64,000 bases of DNA from Sphingobium abikonense NBRC 16140 (GCF_001598335.1 NZ_BCYT01000001.1:310001-374000); one strand, 5' to 3'; shown: positions 7,492 through 16,511, counted from the stretch's first letter. Translations and numbers: made by a program. Notes: generated by a model from the sequence alone, not told the origin.

Positions 7492-9147
7492 TCATGCCAG
7501 CACCAGTGTCTCGGCCATGGCTTTGCCCGCGATGAAGCCGGTCACCATGGCCGGGCCGACATTGCAGCCATGGGCCGGCGACTTGCCGCGCCAAATGGAA
7601 TTGGCGTCGAGTCCTGCGGCGAACAATCCCTCCACCGGCGCGCCATCGGTGCCGATCACGCGGCACTGCGCGTCGATCTTGAGGCCCACGGTCGTCGACC
7701 CGTCGCCCGGATGGATTTTGATGGCATAGAAGGGCGCGGTTTCCACCCGGCCCAGGCACGGGTTGGGCTTATGCTTGGGATCGCCGATCTCGATGTCGAT
7801 CTGCGTGTCGCCCTTGCCGAAATCCGGATCCTTGCCGGTCTCGGCATAGCGGTTCATCTTCGCGACCGTCGCCATCAGGCCATCGACGTCCACCCCGATC
7901 TTGCCGGCCAGTTCGCGCAGGCTGGGCGCTTCCGTGACATAGCCCGCCGCGATCAACTTTTTCAGGCCGCCACCGCCGGGATAGACCATGCCCATGCCAT
8001 ATTTCTTGATGAAGGCGGCGTCGCCGATGATGTGGGCGGGCACGGTGCCGCTCTTGTGCATGGCCTCCACGAAATGGACCGAAGCCTCGTTCCCGAACCG
8101 CTCGCCCTTGGCATCGACCGCGATGCAGCCGGGCTTCGACATGTCGATCAGATGGGCATAGCGCGCGACATAGCCGTCCGGCCGCGTCATCTTCGACACC
8201 ACGGCCCAAACCGCATTGACAAGATTGTCGCCGTCCAGCGAAGCGCCGGCATCCAGCCCCATATTCATCCCGTCGCCGGTATTTTCATAGGGGAGGATCG
8301 AGACATGCTCCTCGGCATAAGGGATGTAAGCCTTGCGCAACTGCTCGCTGGCGGAAAAGCCGCCCGACGCCAGAAGCACGCCGACCCGCGCCGCGATATC
8401 CTCGCCATTAACGCGCACACCGGTCACGCGGCCGGCCTTCACCAGCAACCGATCGACGGCGGCGTCCTTGCGGAGCGTGACGCCGGTATCGATCGCCGAT
8501 CGGATCAGCCGCGCCGCCAGCGCGTTGCCCATGGTCAGCCGCGTACCGCGCGGATAGCGACGAACCTTATCCAGGCCGAACTTCGCGGCCAGCTTGCCGA
8601 AATGGAACAGCGACTTGGGCGAGGGCATTCCCGCCAGATAGGGTAGATCGAACAGATCGATCATGAAGCCGCCCGGCGCATTGAACTCCTCGCGCGCGGG
8701 ACGAAGATCGGCGAAATGATCGCCCAGTTTCTTACCGTCATATTCCTGCGGCGACAGCAGGCGGCCATGATCGGCCGCACCGGGGACTTCCGGATACCAG
8801 TCACTACTGGGCGGCGAGAGCAGGAAATGCACCTGGCTGTTCTGGTCCAGCCATTCCACCATTTCCGGACCGGCATCGAGATAGGCGTCGATCAGCGCGG
8901 GATCGGCCGTCGGTCCGATGACGTCCAGCACATATTGGCGCGCCACGGCGCGGCTGTCCTCGACACCGGCCGCCCTGGCCTGCGGACTGTCGGGGATCCA
9001 GATGCCGCCGCCCGAAACCGCAGTCGTGCCACCGAAATGTGCGGCCTTTTCCAACACCAGAACCGACAGCCCGGCAGACGCGGCCCTGATCGCTGCCGTC
9101 ATGCCGGCCGCGCCCGATCCCACCACCACAACATCATATTCGGCCAT
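7492..9147 (-). CDS. FAD-dependent oxidoreductase, KstD/fumarate-reductase family
   Basis: A 551-residue flavoprotein. The N-terminus has the FAD dinucleotide fold VVVVGSGAAGMTAA (6-19) and the second family motif GGTTAVSGGGIWIP. The C-terminus closes the FAD site with FAAGLDANSIWRG and HGCNVGPAMVTGF. The domain pattern is that of 3-ketosteroid dehydrogenases and flavocytochrome c/fumarate reductases. The C-terminal loop differs from the usual KstD YPGPG-type sequence, so Delta1-dehydrogenation of a steroid is not assured; it may desaturate or reduce another ketone-bearing ring. ATG 9147 has GGGAGG five bases upstream. It follows an LLM gene on the same strand and is probably cotranscribed with it. 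Confidence 0.82.
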   Translation of the reverse strand: MAEYDVVVVGSGAAGMTAAIRAASAGLSVLVLEKAAHFGGTTAVSGGGIWIPDSPQARAAGVEDSRAVARQYVLDVIGPTADPALIDAYLDAGPEMVEWLDQNSQVHFLLSPPSSDWYPEVPGAADHGRLLSPQEYDGKKLGDHFADLRPAREEFNAPGGFMIDLFDLPYLAGMPSPKSLFHFGKLAAKFGLDKVRRYPRGTRLTMGNALAARLIRSAIDTGVTLRKDAAVDRLLVKAGRVTGVRVNGEDIAARVGVLLASGGFSASEQLRKAYIPYAEEHVSILPYENTGDGMNMGLDAGASLDGDNLVNAVWAVVSKMTRPDGYVARYAHLIDMSKPGCIAVDAKGERFGNEASVHFVEAMHKSGTVPAHIIGDAAFIKKYGMGMVYPGGGGLKKLIAAGYVTEAPSLRELAGKIGVDVDGLMATVAKMNRYAETGKDPDFGKGDTQIDIEIGDPKHKPNPCLGRVETAPFYAIKIHPGDGSTTVGLKIDAQCRVIGTDGAPVEGLFAAGLDANSIWRGKSPAHGCNVGPAMVTGFIAGKAMAETLVLA

Positions 9148-9181
9148 CAAGTCCTCCCGATCCTTCTTTCGAGAACCAAGA

Positions 9182-9211
9182 GGGAAAAGCGCAGCCTTCC
9201 GCGCCTTTCCC
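9182..9211. terminator. Intercistronic hairpin
   Basis: GGGAAA-a-GCGC pairs with GCGC-c-TTTCCC around an 8-nt loop. It is 11 bp after the LLM stop on the minus strand and upstream of the flavoprotein gene. There is no long T tract, so it may stabilise or attenuate the message rather than end it. Confidence 0.4.
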
Positions 9212-9222
9212 CCGGCAGGTTT

Positions 9223-10143
9223 TCAGATTTTGGGCATGATTTCCTCGGCCACCCATTGGAGCCGATCGAGATATTCGGTCAGCCCGGATATCCCCGGCGG
9301 CAGAGGAACGATGGTTTCATTGACCCCCAATCCCTTCAACCAGCCCACCTGATCGATGACCTTCTGCGCATCCCGCGTTCCGGGCGCGCGCGGGTCATCC
9401 ATGATCTCGTGATGGGCGCCGACGTTGAGCATTTCCAGTGCAAAGAACAGATCGATCGGCCGCCCGTCATATTCCGGCTGCGAACGGATGAAATCGAGGC
9501 ATTCGGGGAATTTTTCCGGTGGCGTACGGAAGGGCGACCAGCCATCGCCGAATTTCGCCACCCGCCTGAGCACCGGTTCGGCGTCGCCCCCGAGCCAGAT
9601 CGGCAAGCGCGGCTGCTGCACCGGCTTGGGCGCGAAACCGACATTCCTGAACCGAACGAATTCGCCTTCAAATTCGGGCTTTTCCGACGTCCACAATTCG
9701 ATGATCGCGGCGATATACTCGTCGGCCATGCGTCCGCGCTGGCGGAAATCGACATTCAGCATGTCGAACTCTTCCTTCAGCCAGCCGACGCCGAACAGGG
9801 CCGTGGCCCGCCCGCCGCTCAGCCAGTCGAGGGTCGACCAGGCCTTGGCCTGAACGATCGGACTCTGCAGCGGCAGGATTGACACCGAGGAGCTTAATTT
9901 CATCGTCTTGGTGCGGCCGGCCAGGAAGGAGAGGGCAACCGTGCCATGGACATAATGGTCGCCTGACAGGCCAATATGATCTTGCGGAATGATGAAATGT
10001 TCGCCCAACATGCACTTGTTGAAGCCCAGTCGATCGGCCGTCGCCATCGCCTGTCCGATGTCGTCCCCGGTCAGGCTGTATTCCCAAGCTTGCGTCATTG
10101 CCGCGACATGCATGCTGTTGGGCACGCCCACGTTCAGTTTCAT
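9223..10143 (-). CDS. LLM-class oxidoreductase, probably F420-dependent
   Basis: A 306-residue luciferase-like monooxygenase-fold protein. Markers include MLGEHFII near residue 43, the SVSILPLQSPIVQAKAWSTLD strand-helix, and then SGGRATALFGVGW, which is typical of F420-dependent LLM enzymes. The ATG at 10143 follows GGGAGGA; the ORF is open to 10203, but that extension runs close to the operator. It lies 87 bp downstream of cofC and has its own operator-like site at 10210, so it may be transcribed alone or with the KstD-like gene. Substrate unknown; F420 use is inferred from context. Confidence 0.82.
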   Translation of the reverse strand: MKLNVGVPNSMHVAAMTQAWEYSLTGDDIGQAMATADRLGFNKCMLGEHFIIPQDHIGLSGDHYVHGTVALSFLAGRTKTMKLSSSVSILPLQSPIVQAKAWSTLDWLSGGRATALFGVGWLKEEFDMLNVDFRQRGRMADEYIAAIIELWTSEKPEFEGEFVRFRNVGFAPKPVQQPRLPIWLGGDAEPVLRRVAKFGDGWSPFRTPPEKFPECLDFIRSQPEYDGRPIDLFFALEMLNVGAHHEIMDDPRAPGTRDAQKVIDQVGWLKGLGVNETIVPLPPGISGLTEYLDRLQWVAEEIMPKI

Positions 10144-10209
10144 CGACCGATCCTCCCTGATTTCCAGATCGGCAGGTAGAATGGCCGGGATCGGTTCGAC
10201 CACACCTTC

Positions 10210-10225
10210 CCTTGGGAAGGATAGC
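10210..10225. promoter_or_regulatory. Operator-like inverted repeat (weak)
   Basis: Read toward the minus-strand LLM gene it is GCTATC-CTTC-CCAAGG, 66 bp before the ATG at 10143. One arm matches the consensus well and the other poorly. The overlapping sequence CCTTCC-CTTG-GGAAGG is itself a perfect dyad. Confidence 0.4.
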
Positions 10226-10230
10226 GCCGG

Positions 10231-10806
10231 TCAAGATTTCAGTCTTGCCGCGCACATATCATGCAGTTCAGCCAAATCGGCGGGCGTGTCGATATCGAAG
10301 CCAAGAGCGGCCCGTTCCACGATCGCGGCCCCCGGACGCTGCTGCCTGTGGGGCGTAAGGCTGTCCCGTCCGAAGGCGAAGCGGAAGGGGTTGGCGTCCC
10401 GGAGTGCCACCGCATTTGTGCCGCGGCCGTGCCGATCCGGCGCGAAGGCACAGCCGCGATCGTCAGCGGCAGTCAGCAAGGCCTGGACGTCTTGCACCGT
10501 CAGATGCGGCAAATCGGCATGGATCACGAGCAAGGGGCGATTGCCCAATTGCGCCCGCGCGCTCTCCAACTCTGGATTGAGGCCTCTGCCGCTGTCGGGC
10601 AACCAATGCGACGGCCATTCGGATACTTCCGTCGGCGCAAGAAGGTATAGGGAATTGATCGCATTCACATTGGACAGACAGGTCATGACCCGCGCGGCCA
10701 TCGCCGACGCCAGCGCCATGCGTTCGGCCGGTTCCAGCGCTTCCCGAAGTCGCGACTTACTTTCCACACCCTGTTTCAAGGGGACGAGGGCAGCCCAGTC
10801 CGTCAC
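10231..10806 (-). CDS. cofC: CofC/FbiD-type guanylyltransferase of F420 biosynthesis
   Basis: A 191-residue nucleotidyltransferase that activates a phosphorylated three-carbon acid (2-phospholactate, PEP or 3-phosphoglycerate, depending on lineage) with GTP for F420-0 assembly. Visible family features are VPLKQGVESKSRL at the N-terminus, VIHADLPHLTVQDVQALL in the middle, and then APDRHGRGTNAV, FGRDS and GFDIDTPADLAEL. The start is GTG 10806 in a 4-base GTGA overlap with the cofD stop. It is the last gene of the F420 operon. The substrate acid cannot be chosen from sequence by eye. Confidence 0.9.
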   Translation of the reverse strand: MTDWAALVPLKQGVESKSRLREALEPAERMALASAMAARVMTCLSNVNAINSLYLLAPTEVSEWPSHWLPDSGRGLNPELESARAQLGNRPLLVIHADLPHLTVQDVQALLTAADDRGCAFAPDRHGRGTNAVALRDANPFRFAFGRDSLTPHRQQRPGAAIVERAALGFDIDTPADLAELHDMCAARLKS

Positions 10807-11729
10807 GAACGAAAGCTGATCGCGAGATCGAGCGCCGCCTGCGCCACGCGAATCTTGTCATCCGGAGTCGTCATCAGGGTCGCACAACGCCCAACGACAA
10901 TGTCCGGCGCCTCGCAACGGTCTCCGTTATCGATCAAGATGGCGTCGATCAGCCCGGCATAATGCCGGGCGATGCTGTCATTATCGACCGCCATGCTCAA
11001 TTCCTGCATCAGCTTGGCGGTCGGGCCCTTGACCGCCGTGCCGCCGACAAGTGGAGACACGGCGATGACGGGCGCCTTGGTCTGTTTGATCGCGGAGCCT
11101 ATGCCGGGCACCGCCAGTAACGGATCGATACTCAGAAATGGGTTTGATGGGGCCAGCAATACAGCGTCGGCCGACTGGATCGCCTCGATGACGCCCGGGG
11201 CTGGAACGGCGTGCGTGGCGCCCTCGAACATGATGTGTCGCACGGCCGGCGCGCAACGCTGTTCGACGAAATAGCGTTGAAACTCAAGCCGTCCCTGGTC
11301 CGTAACCAATATCGTCGCGAGCGCCTGGTCGCTCATGGGCAGTATCCGGGTGGCGATGCCCCACTGGGCGGCAAATCGCGCCGTGATCTGCGACAGGCTC
11401 TGCCCTTGCGTCAGGGCATGGGTCCGCGCCACATGCAGGGCCAGGTCGCCATCACCCAGTTGAAACCAATCCTCTCCCCCCAATTCGCGAAGGGCCGCCA
11501 TGAAACTCCAGCTTTCGCCTTCTCTGCCCCAACCCTGCGCACTGTTTGCCTTGCCTGACAAGGTATAGAGCAAGGTGTCGATATCGGGCGATATATGCAG
11601 TCCCAGATGCTGGAAATCATCCCCAGTATTTACAATCGCCGTCAACGCATCACTGGCCGTGATGCGCGACAGACCCAGAACCAGCTTTGCGCCGCCGACG
11701 CCGCCGGTCAAAACAACGACGCGCTTCAT
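10803..11729 (-). CDS. cofD: 2-phospho-L-lactate transferase CofD/FbiA
   Basis: A 308-residue enzyme that joins the activated phospho-acid to FO, giving F420-0 or its dehydro form. The N-terminal nucleotide-binding segment VVLTGGVGGAKLVLGL (4-19) is diagnostic; VNTGDDFQHLGLHISPDIDTL and the segment LLAPSNPFLSIDPLLAV are further family blocks. Length matches FbiA/CofD proteins. Start ATG 11729 overlaps the cofE stop (ATGA) and its stop overlaps the cofC start, so translation is coupled across cofE-cofD-cofC. Confidence 0.95.
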   Translation of the reverse strand: MKRVVVLTGGVGGAKLVLGLSRITASDALTAIVNTGDDFQHLGLHISPDIDTLLYTLSGKANSAQGWGREGESWSFMAALRELGGEDWFQLGDGDLALHVARTHALTQGQSLSQITARFAAQWGIATRILPMSDQALATILVTDQGRLEFQRYFVEQRCAPAVRHIMFEGATHAVPAPGVIEAIQSADAVLLAPSNPFLSIDPLLAVPGIGSAIKQTKAPVIAVSPLVGGTAVKGPTAKLMQELSMAVDNDSIARHYAGLIDAILIDNGDRCEAPDIVVGRCATLMTTPDDKIRVAQAALDLAISFRS

Positions 11730-12463
11730 GCAAACAGGTCTTCATGAACGGGGCGCACAAGATCGGCGGCAGGGCGAGCCGTGCCGGTCAGCGGGTAACC
11801 TCGCACCAGAGCTGCCGGTATGCCCTCCGCGCCTTCTCCGGTAGCGAGGCAAGCGGCCGTCGCGACAATATCGGCCAAGGCAACCTGGGTAACTTCCAGC
11901 GTCCGGCCATCGCGATCCAGTTCACCCCTGCGATCCTGCAACGCCGGCAATCCGGCGGCGCCGATGGCCACCGCCACCACGCCCATCCGCCAAGGCCGAC
12001 CGAAACTGTCAGAGATGACCACGGGCAGGCCCAAGCGCGCGTGCAATTGCGAAGCCGTTCCATCGGGATCGACTGGAAGGAGCAGGGCGCGATCTCCCTC
12101 CCCCGCCCCGATATTGGAACGATCGATTCCAGCATTGGCCATGACATGACCCAGCCGGTGGCGCGCAATCAGGACATGAGGTACGGCGCGCAGGACGGCG
12201 CTGGATTCATCCAGAACCAGTTGCACGAGCCGAGCATCCTTGCGCGTAATATCGGCGAGGCGCTGCGCCTCTTCACCGGGCTTTACGTCAGCCAGGGATA
12301 TAAACCGCCCCTCTGCTTTCGACACGATTTTTTGCGTCACGACCAAGATGTCGCCCGCGCGAGGTTCGACACCGCACTGGCCCAAAGCCATATGAAGGAT
12401 GTCAGCCAGATCATCGCCCGGTCTGACCTCTCCAATCCCGGTCAAAGGTACGATTTCGATCAT
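11726..12463 (-). CDS. cofE: F420-0:gamma-glutamyl ligase CofE
   Basis: A 245-residue ligase adding glutamate tails to F420-0. It opens with IVPLTGIGEVRPGDDLADI and has ILVVTQKIVSKAEGRFI, with LGHVMANAGIDRSN and VVISDSFGRPWRMG, the conserved CofE blocks. Only the ligase domain is present; the nitroreductase-like C-terminal domain found fused in actinobacterial FbiB is absent. The ribosome site GAGG overlaps the end of npdG, 10 bp upstream. It is followed by cofD with a 4-base overlap. Confidence 0.94.
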   Translation of the reverse strand: MIEIVPLTGIGEVRPGDDLADILHMALGQCGVEPRAGDILVVTQKIVSKAEGRFISLADVKPGEEAQRLADITRKDARLVQLVLDESSAVLRAVPHVLIARHRLGHVMANAGIDRSNIGAGEGDRALLLPVDPDGTASQLHARLGLPVVISDSFGRPWRMGVVAVAIGAAGLPALQDRRGELDRDGRTLEVTQVALADIVATAACLATGEGAEGIPAALVRGYPLTGTARPAADLVRPVHEDLFA

Positions 12464-12473
12464 CGACTAAACC

Positions 12474-13130
12474 TCAAGCTTCGGGCGGGATCAAATCTCC
12501 TGTGATACGAATGCCCGCGCCGTCAACCTTATAGGTCTTGTTCATGAAAATGAGGATCGACGTCAGCGCCTCGGCGGCGGCGGAGTTTACCAGCGCGCCG
12601 CCGTGAAGCCCTCTCAATCCCATGGCGTCTGCCAAGGCAACGACGCGACCTCGGGCATTCTTGTCGTCGCCAAAGACCAGCACGTCGCAACCGACATCGA
12701 TGTCCTTGGACAGCTTGTGCGCGGCGACATTGTGAAACGCAGACACGAGCGTCACGCCCTCTCCCAAAACCGCCTGCGCCTTTTGGGCGGCGGAGCCTTC
12801 GTCGGGCAACTGGACCCGCATCACCTTGGGCGGGACGAGGGGAACGGTCGTATCCACGACCAACTTGCCAACAACATGCGGTGCGATGTCGCGAAGTGTC
12901 GCCTCCTGCGCGGCGAAGGGCACCGTCACGATGATGATGTCCGCATTCGCGACGACATCCACATTGGCGCCGCCCCGCAGGCCATGCCCCAATTCCGCAG
13001 CGGCCTTTTCCGCACTTTCGGCGTTGCGCGATCCGATCGTAACAGGATAGCCGGCACGCGCCAGCCGCCAGGCGATTGCAGCGCCCAGATTACCGGTGCC
13101 GCCCACGACGGCGATGGCGGGAAGAGTCAT
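12474..13130 (-). CDS. npdG: F420H2:NADP oxidoreductase (Fno/NPDG type)
   Basis: A 218-residue NADP-binding protein. The Rossmann motif GGTGNLGAAIAWRLA (10-24) leads to TIGSRNAESAEKAA, which is characteristic of F420-dependent NADP reductases. It transfers hydride between NADPH and F420, and here would supply F420H2 to the LLM enzymes because no glucose-6-phosphate:F420 dehydrogenase is seen. The start at 13130 follows GGAA; the frame continues upstream to 13310 without a supported start. It sits between fbiC (43 bp upstream) and cofE (10 bp downstream). Confidence 0.9.
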   Translation of the reverse strand: MTLPAIAVVGGTGNLGAAIAWRLARAGYPVTIGSRNAESAEKAAAELGHGLRGGANVDVVANADIIIVTVPFAAQEATLRDIAPHVVGKLVVDTTVPLVPPKVMRVQLPDEGSAAQKAQAVLGEGVTLVSAFHNVAAHKLSKDIDVGCDVLVFGDDKNARGRVVALADAMGLRGLHGGALVNSAAAEALTSILIFMNKTYKVDGAGIRITGDLIPPEA

Positions 13131-13173
13131 ATATTTTCCTTCAATGAAACTGGCGAGCGACGTTGCAGGTCGG

Positions 13174-15513
13174 TCACGATGGTTCAGCCAATACGGCGCG
13201 ACGCGGCAGCACCGGCTCATAAAGCGTTGTGCGCTGGCGCACCGGGCGCCCGACGGATGCCGCCAGAGCCTGCATTTCCCTGGGACCGAATTCCTGCCCA
13301 TTGACGCCACCGGCGGCCCGGGTGATCGATTCGTCCATCAGCGTGCCTCCCATGTCATTGGCGCCCGCCTTCAGAATCGCAGCGGCGCCCTCCGGCCCCA
13401 TCTTCACCCAGGACACCTGGATATTGGGGATCACCGGATGCAGCGCGATGCGTGCCACGGCGTGCATCAACACCGCTTCGCGATAGCTGGGCCCCGATCG
13501 CGCCAGCCCTTTGCGCCATATCGGCGATTCCATATGGACGAAGGGCAGCGGAACGAATTCGGTGAAGCCGCCCGTCTCCTCCTGCAATCCGCGAATGCGC
13601 AGCAGATGGCGCGCCCAATGCTTATATTCCTCGACATGGCCGAACATGATCGTGGCCGTGCTGCGCAGGCCCACCCCATGGGCCACGCGCATCACCTCGA
13701 TCCATTCGTCCGCTGTCACCTTGTCCGAGCAGATGATGGCGCGAACTTCGGGGTCCAGTATCTCCGCCGCCGTACCGGGCAGCGTGGACAGCCCCGCTTC
13801 CTTCAACCGCGCCAGATAATCCTCCAGCGGCAGGGCAAGCGTGCGGGCGCCATGCGTCACTTCGAGCGGCGAAAAGGCATGGATATGGATGTCCGGCGCG
13901 GCCTCGCGCACCGTCTTAAGGACATTGAGATAGGTATGCCCGTCATAATCGGGATGGATCCCGCCCTGCAGGCAGACTTCGGTCGCGCCGCGATCCCAGG
14001 CTTCGGCCGCGCGGCGTCCGACCTCTTCCATGTCGAGCCTGTAGGCCGGACCGCGCATGGCCTTGGTGCTGCCCTTGGAAAAAGCGCAGAAGCCGCATTT
14101 ATAGAGGCAGATATTGGTATAGTTGATGTTGCGGTTGACCGCATAGGTCAGCATGTCACCCACGGCCTGCCGCCGCAATCGGTCGGCCCGCTCGACGATG
14201 GCGGCAAAATCATCCTGCTCGGCATCGAACAGGGTCACGATGTCCGCTTCGCTCAGCCGTTCACCCTCCTCCGCAGCGTCAAGGATGGACAGGATCGATC
14301 GGGAAGCGAGAACCGGCTCCATCACCATGGTGTCGGGCGCGGGATCGCCATGCCCCGCGGACCATTCGTCCACCTTGGGCAAGCCCCGCCCGTCGATGGC
14401 GCGCAGGATCTGGGTGGCAATGGCTGGCGCAGCCCAATCCCGCGCAGCAAGCGCATAACGCGGGCCGATGGCGAGCCGCTGCATCAATATGCGGCCTGCG
14501 GCCTTTGTGGCGTCCTCCAATATCTCCAGATGCGGCCAGGGCGCCTCCGGGTTCACATGGTCAGGAGTGACCGGCGACACCCCGCCCCAGTCATTGACGC
14601 CGGCCCGGATGAGCGGCGCCAGATCGACGCGATCATGGAGATTGGGCGGCGCCTGGATCGTCATCTGCGGCCCCAAGATGATCCGGGCGGCGGCGATGGA
14701 CCAGAGATGATCGTCGAGCGACGGTTCGGCATGATCCGCCATGCGCGTCCCCGGCTTTGCCCGGAAATTCTGGATGATGACTTCCTGAATATGCCCGTAG
14801 CGGCGATTCAGATCGCGAATGGCGACGAGCGCCTCCACCTGTTCGTCGCGCGTTTCGCCGATACCGATCAGCAGGCCGGTCGTGAACGGCACGCGCGCCC
14901 GCCCGGCTTGCTCGATGGCGGCCAAGCGCAGGGCAGGCGTCTTGTCGGGCGATCCGAAATGCGGGCCGCCGCGCGCGCACAGGCGATCGGAGCTGCTCTC
15001 CAGCATGATACCCATGGAGGCGGCATGAGGCCGCAACTGCGCATAATCCTCGCCGATCATCAGGCCGGGATTGAGATGCGGCAGCAAGCCCGTCTCGCGG
15101 AACACCAGTTCCGCCATTTCGGCCAGATAGGACAGGGTCGAGTCATGCCCGAGCCCGCTGAGAGCCTCTCGCGCGGCGGCATAGCGGGCCTCGGGCCGAT
15201 CGCCGAGCGTGAAGAGGGCTTCCCGGCAACCGGCCGCCGCGCCAGCGCGGGCGATGGCCAGAACCTCGTCTCTGCCAAGATAGGCATCACCCGCGCGGGC
15301 CGGCGTGGTGGCGAAGGTGCAATAGTGGCACACGTCGCGGCACAATTTGGTGAGGGGAATGAAAACCTTGCGGGAATAGGTCACGCGACGGCCATGCGCC
15401 GCCACCGTCATCGCCTCCGCCGCCTCCATCATGTCGCCGAGCGACCGGGATCGCAGCACCGTCGCGATGCCCACTGCTTCGTCTTCGCTCAGATACAGTA
15501 GATCCAGTGTCAC
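13174..15513 (-). CDS. fbiC: FO synthase, fused CofG/CofH (FbiC)
   Basis: A 779-residue protein with two radical-SAM halves. The N-terminal CofG half has C58-x3-C62-x2-C65 (CRDVCHYC) and the C-terminal CofH half has C469-x3-C473-x2-C476 (CLYKCGFC). Together they make the deazaflavin FO from tyrosine and the ribityl-aminouracil intermediate of riboflavin synthesis. The fused arrangement and length match actinobacterial FbiC rather than the separate archaeal proteins. It starts at GTG 15513, overlapping by GTGA with the stop of the upstream LLM gene, so the two are translationally coupled. Confidence 0.96.
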   Translation of the reverse strand: MTLDLLYLSEDEAVGIATVLRSRSLGDMMEAAEAMTVAAHGRRVTYSRKVFIPLTKLCRDVCHYCTFATTPARAGDAYLGRDEVLAIARAGAAAGCREALFTLGDRPEARYAAAREALSGLGHDSTLSYLAEMAELVFRETGLLPHLNPGLMIGEDYAQLRPHAASMGIMLESSSDRLCARGGPHFGSPDKTPALRLAAIEQAGRARVPFTTGLLIGIGETRDEQVEALVAIRDLNRRYGHIQEVIIQNFRAKPGTRMADHAEPSLDDHLWSIAAARIILGPQMTIQAPPNLHDRVDLAPLIRAGVNDWGGVSPVTPDHVNPEAPWPHLEILEDATKAAGRILMQRLAIGPRYALAARDWAAPAIATQILRAIDGRGLPKVDEWSAGHGDPAPDTMVMEPVLASRSILSILDAAEEGERLSEADIVTLFDAEQDDFAAIVERADRLRRQAVGDMLTYAVNRNINYTNICLYKCGFCAFSKGSTKAMRGPAYRLDMEEVGRRAAEAWDRGATEVCLQGGIHPDYDGHTYLNVLKTVREAAPDIHIHAFSPLEVTHGARTLALPLEDYLARLKEAGLSTLPGTAAEILDPEVRAIICSDKVTADEWIEVMRVAHGVGLRSTATIMFGHVEEYKHWARHLLRIRGLQEETGGFTEFVPLPFVHMESPIWRKGLARSGPSYREAVLMHAVARIALHPVIPNIQVSWVKMGPEGAAAILKAGANDMGGTLMDESITRAAGGVNGQEFGPREMQALAASVGRPVRQRTTLYEPVLPRRAVLAEPS

Positions 15514-16511
15514 ATCATACTCCGCGCTCGGGCAAGCCCGCGAATGGTTTCTAGCGGCGCGGCGTGCCCGGGCAAGGCCGCGATGAAGGTCGAGACACCC
15601 ATCGCCTCCATGCGCCGCAGCATGTCCACCGCCGCATCGATTGGTCCCGCCAGCGTATCGAAGTCGGCCAGAAACTCGGTCAAACCCAATTCCTCCATCA
15701 GGGCCACATTCCTGCCGCCCACGACCACATGCTCGGTCGGATCATAACGCGCGTGCAAGGCGTCGATCTTGCCGCGAAACTGCGTCGGGACACGCGCCAG
15801 GGTTTCGGGCGTTCGGAAGGCCATGCCGTTGACGACGATGAACGCCTTGAGATCGTCTATGGCCTCGGCCCGTGTGGGGCGGATCGAGGCGAAGGATACG
15901 ACCCAGATATCGATCGACAGGGGATCGCGGCCCGCCGCCTGCGCGGCATCCCGGACGGTATCGATCCGGTCCTTCAGCGCGTCGAGATGGCGTTCGCCCG
16001 CGAACAATATGACGCCGTCGGCCTGCTCACCCGCCAGCGCCAGCGCCTTGGGACCGAAAGCGGAATAATAGATCGGAATCGGGCGAGCGAAACGGAGCGG
16101 TGTGATCTGCATGCCGTTCATCTGCGTTGGCCGTCCGGCGAACAGATCCCGCAGCGCCGCCAGTTCCGTTCGGATTTCCCGCTGCGTGGCGGGCGGGCGG
16201 CCGATCGCCATGACCGTGCTACCGCCCGTCGCCAGGCCCAGCGCCACGCGCCCGCCGGAGAGATCGTCGATGGTGCTGAGGGCGGAGGCCGTCACCAGCG
16301 GATGTCGCATGAAAGGCGAGGTGACCAGTGGCGCCAAAGTCGCTTTCGGCGCGTCAAGCGCGGCGAGGGTCAGCGACACGTAGAGTTCATGCCAACCCGC
16401 CGGCGAATCGCCCACGCTGATAAGCTCAAAACCAAGATCGGAGGCAAGACGGACCTCTTCGCGAAATCCGTCCAGCAGATCCCCCCACATGCTGCATATG
16501 CCGAGCTTCAT
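15510..16511 (-). CDS. LLM-class F420-dependent oxidoreductase
   Basis: A 333-residue luciferase-like protein and first gene of the F420 operon. Typical segments are GFELISVGDSPAGWHELYV, then DDLSGGRVALGLATGGSTV (around 88-106) and ALALAGEQADGVI. Two in-frame ATGs exist (16517 and 16511); GAGAGG abuts the first and is 6 nt before the second, so 16511 is preferred. Sharing its operon with FO synthase through a GTGA overlap makes F420 dependence likely. The substrate is unknown; it resembles methylene-tetrahydromethanopterin-reductase-like LLM enzymes in outline only. Confidence 0.87.
   Translation of the reverse strand: MKLGICSMWGDLLDGFREEVRLASDLGFELISVGDSPAGWHELYVSLTLAALDAPKATLAPLVTSPFMRHPLVTASALSTIDDLSGGRVALGLATGGSTVMAIGRPPATQREIRTELAALRDLFAGRPTQMNGMQITPLRFARPIPIYYSAFGPKALALAGEQADGVILFAGERHLDALKDRIDTVRDAAQAAGRDPLSIDIWVVSFASIRPTRAEAIDDLKAFIVVNGMAFRTPETLARVPTQFRGKIDALHARYDPTEHVVVGGRNVALMEELGLTEFLADFDTLAGPIDAAVDMLRRMEAMGVSTFIAALPGHAAPLETIRGLARARSMM

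Noticed and set aside
9170..9184. Short repeat TTCGAGAACCAAG shared with 49424-49436
   Set aside because: A 13-base match is expected by chance many times in 64 kb, and the two copies have different orientation relative to their genes.
13096..15501. Long open frame (801 codons) on the plus strand opposite fbiC
   Set aside because: The minus strand encodes a clear FbiC with both radical-SAM triads; the plus frame is an antisense shadow typical of GC-rich codon bias and has no recognisable domain.
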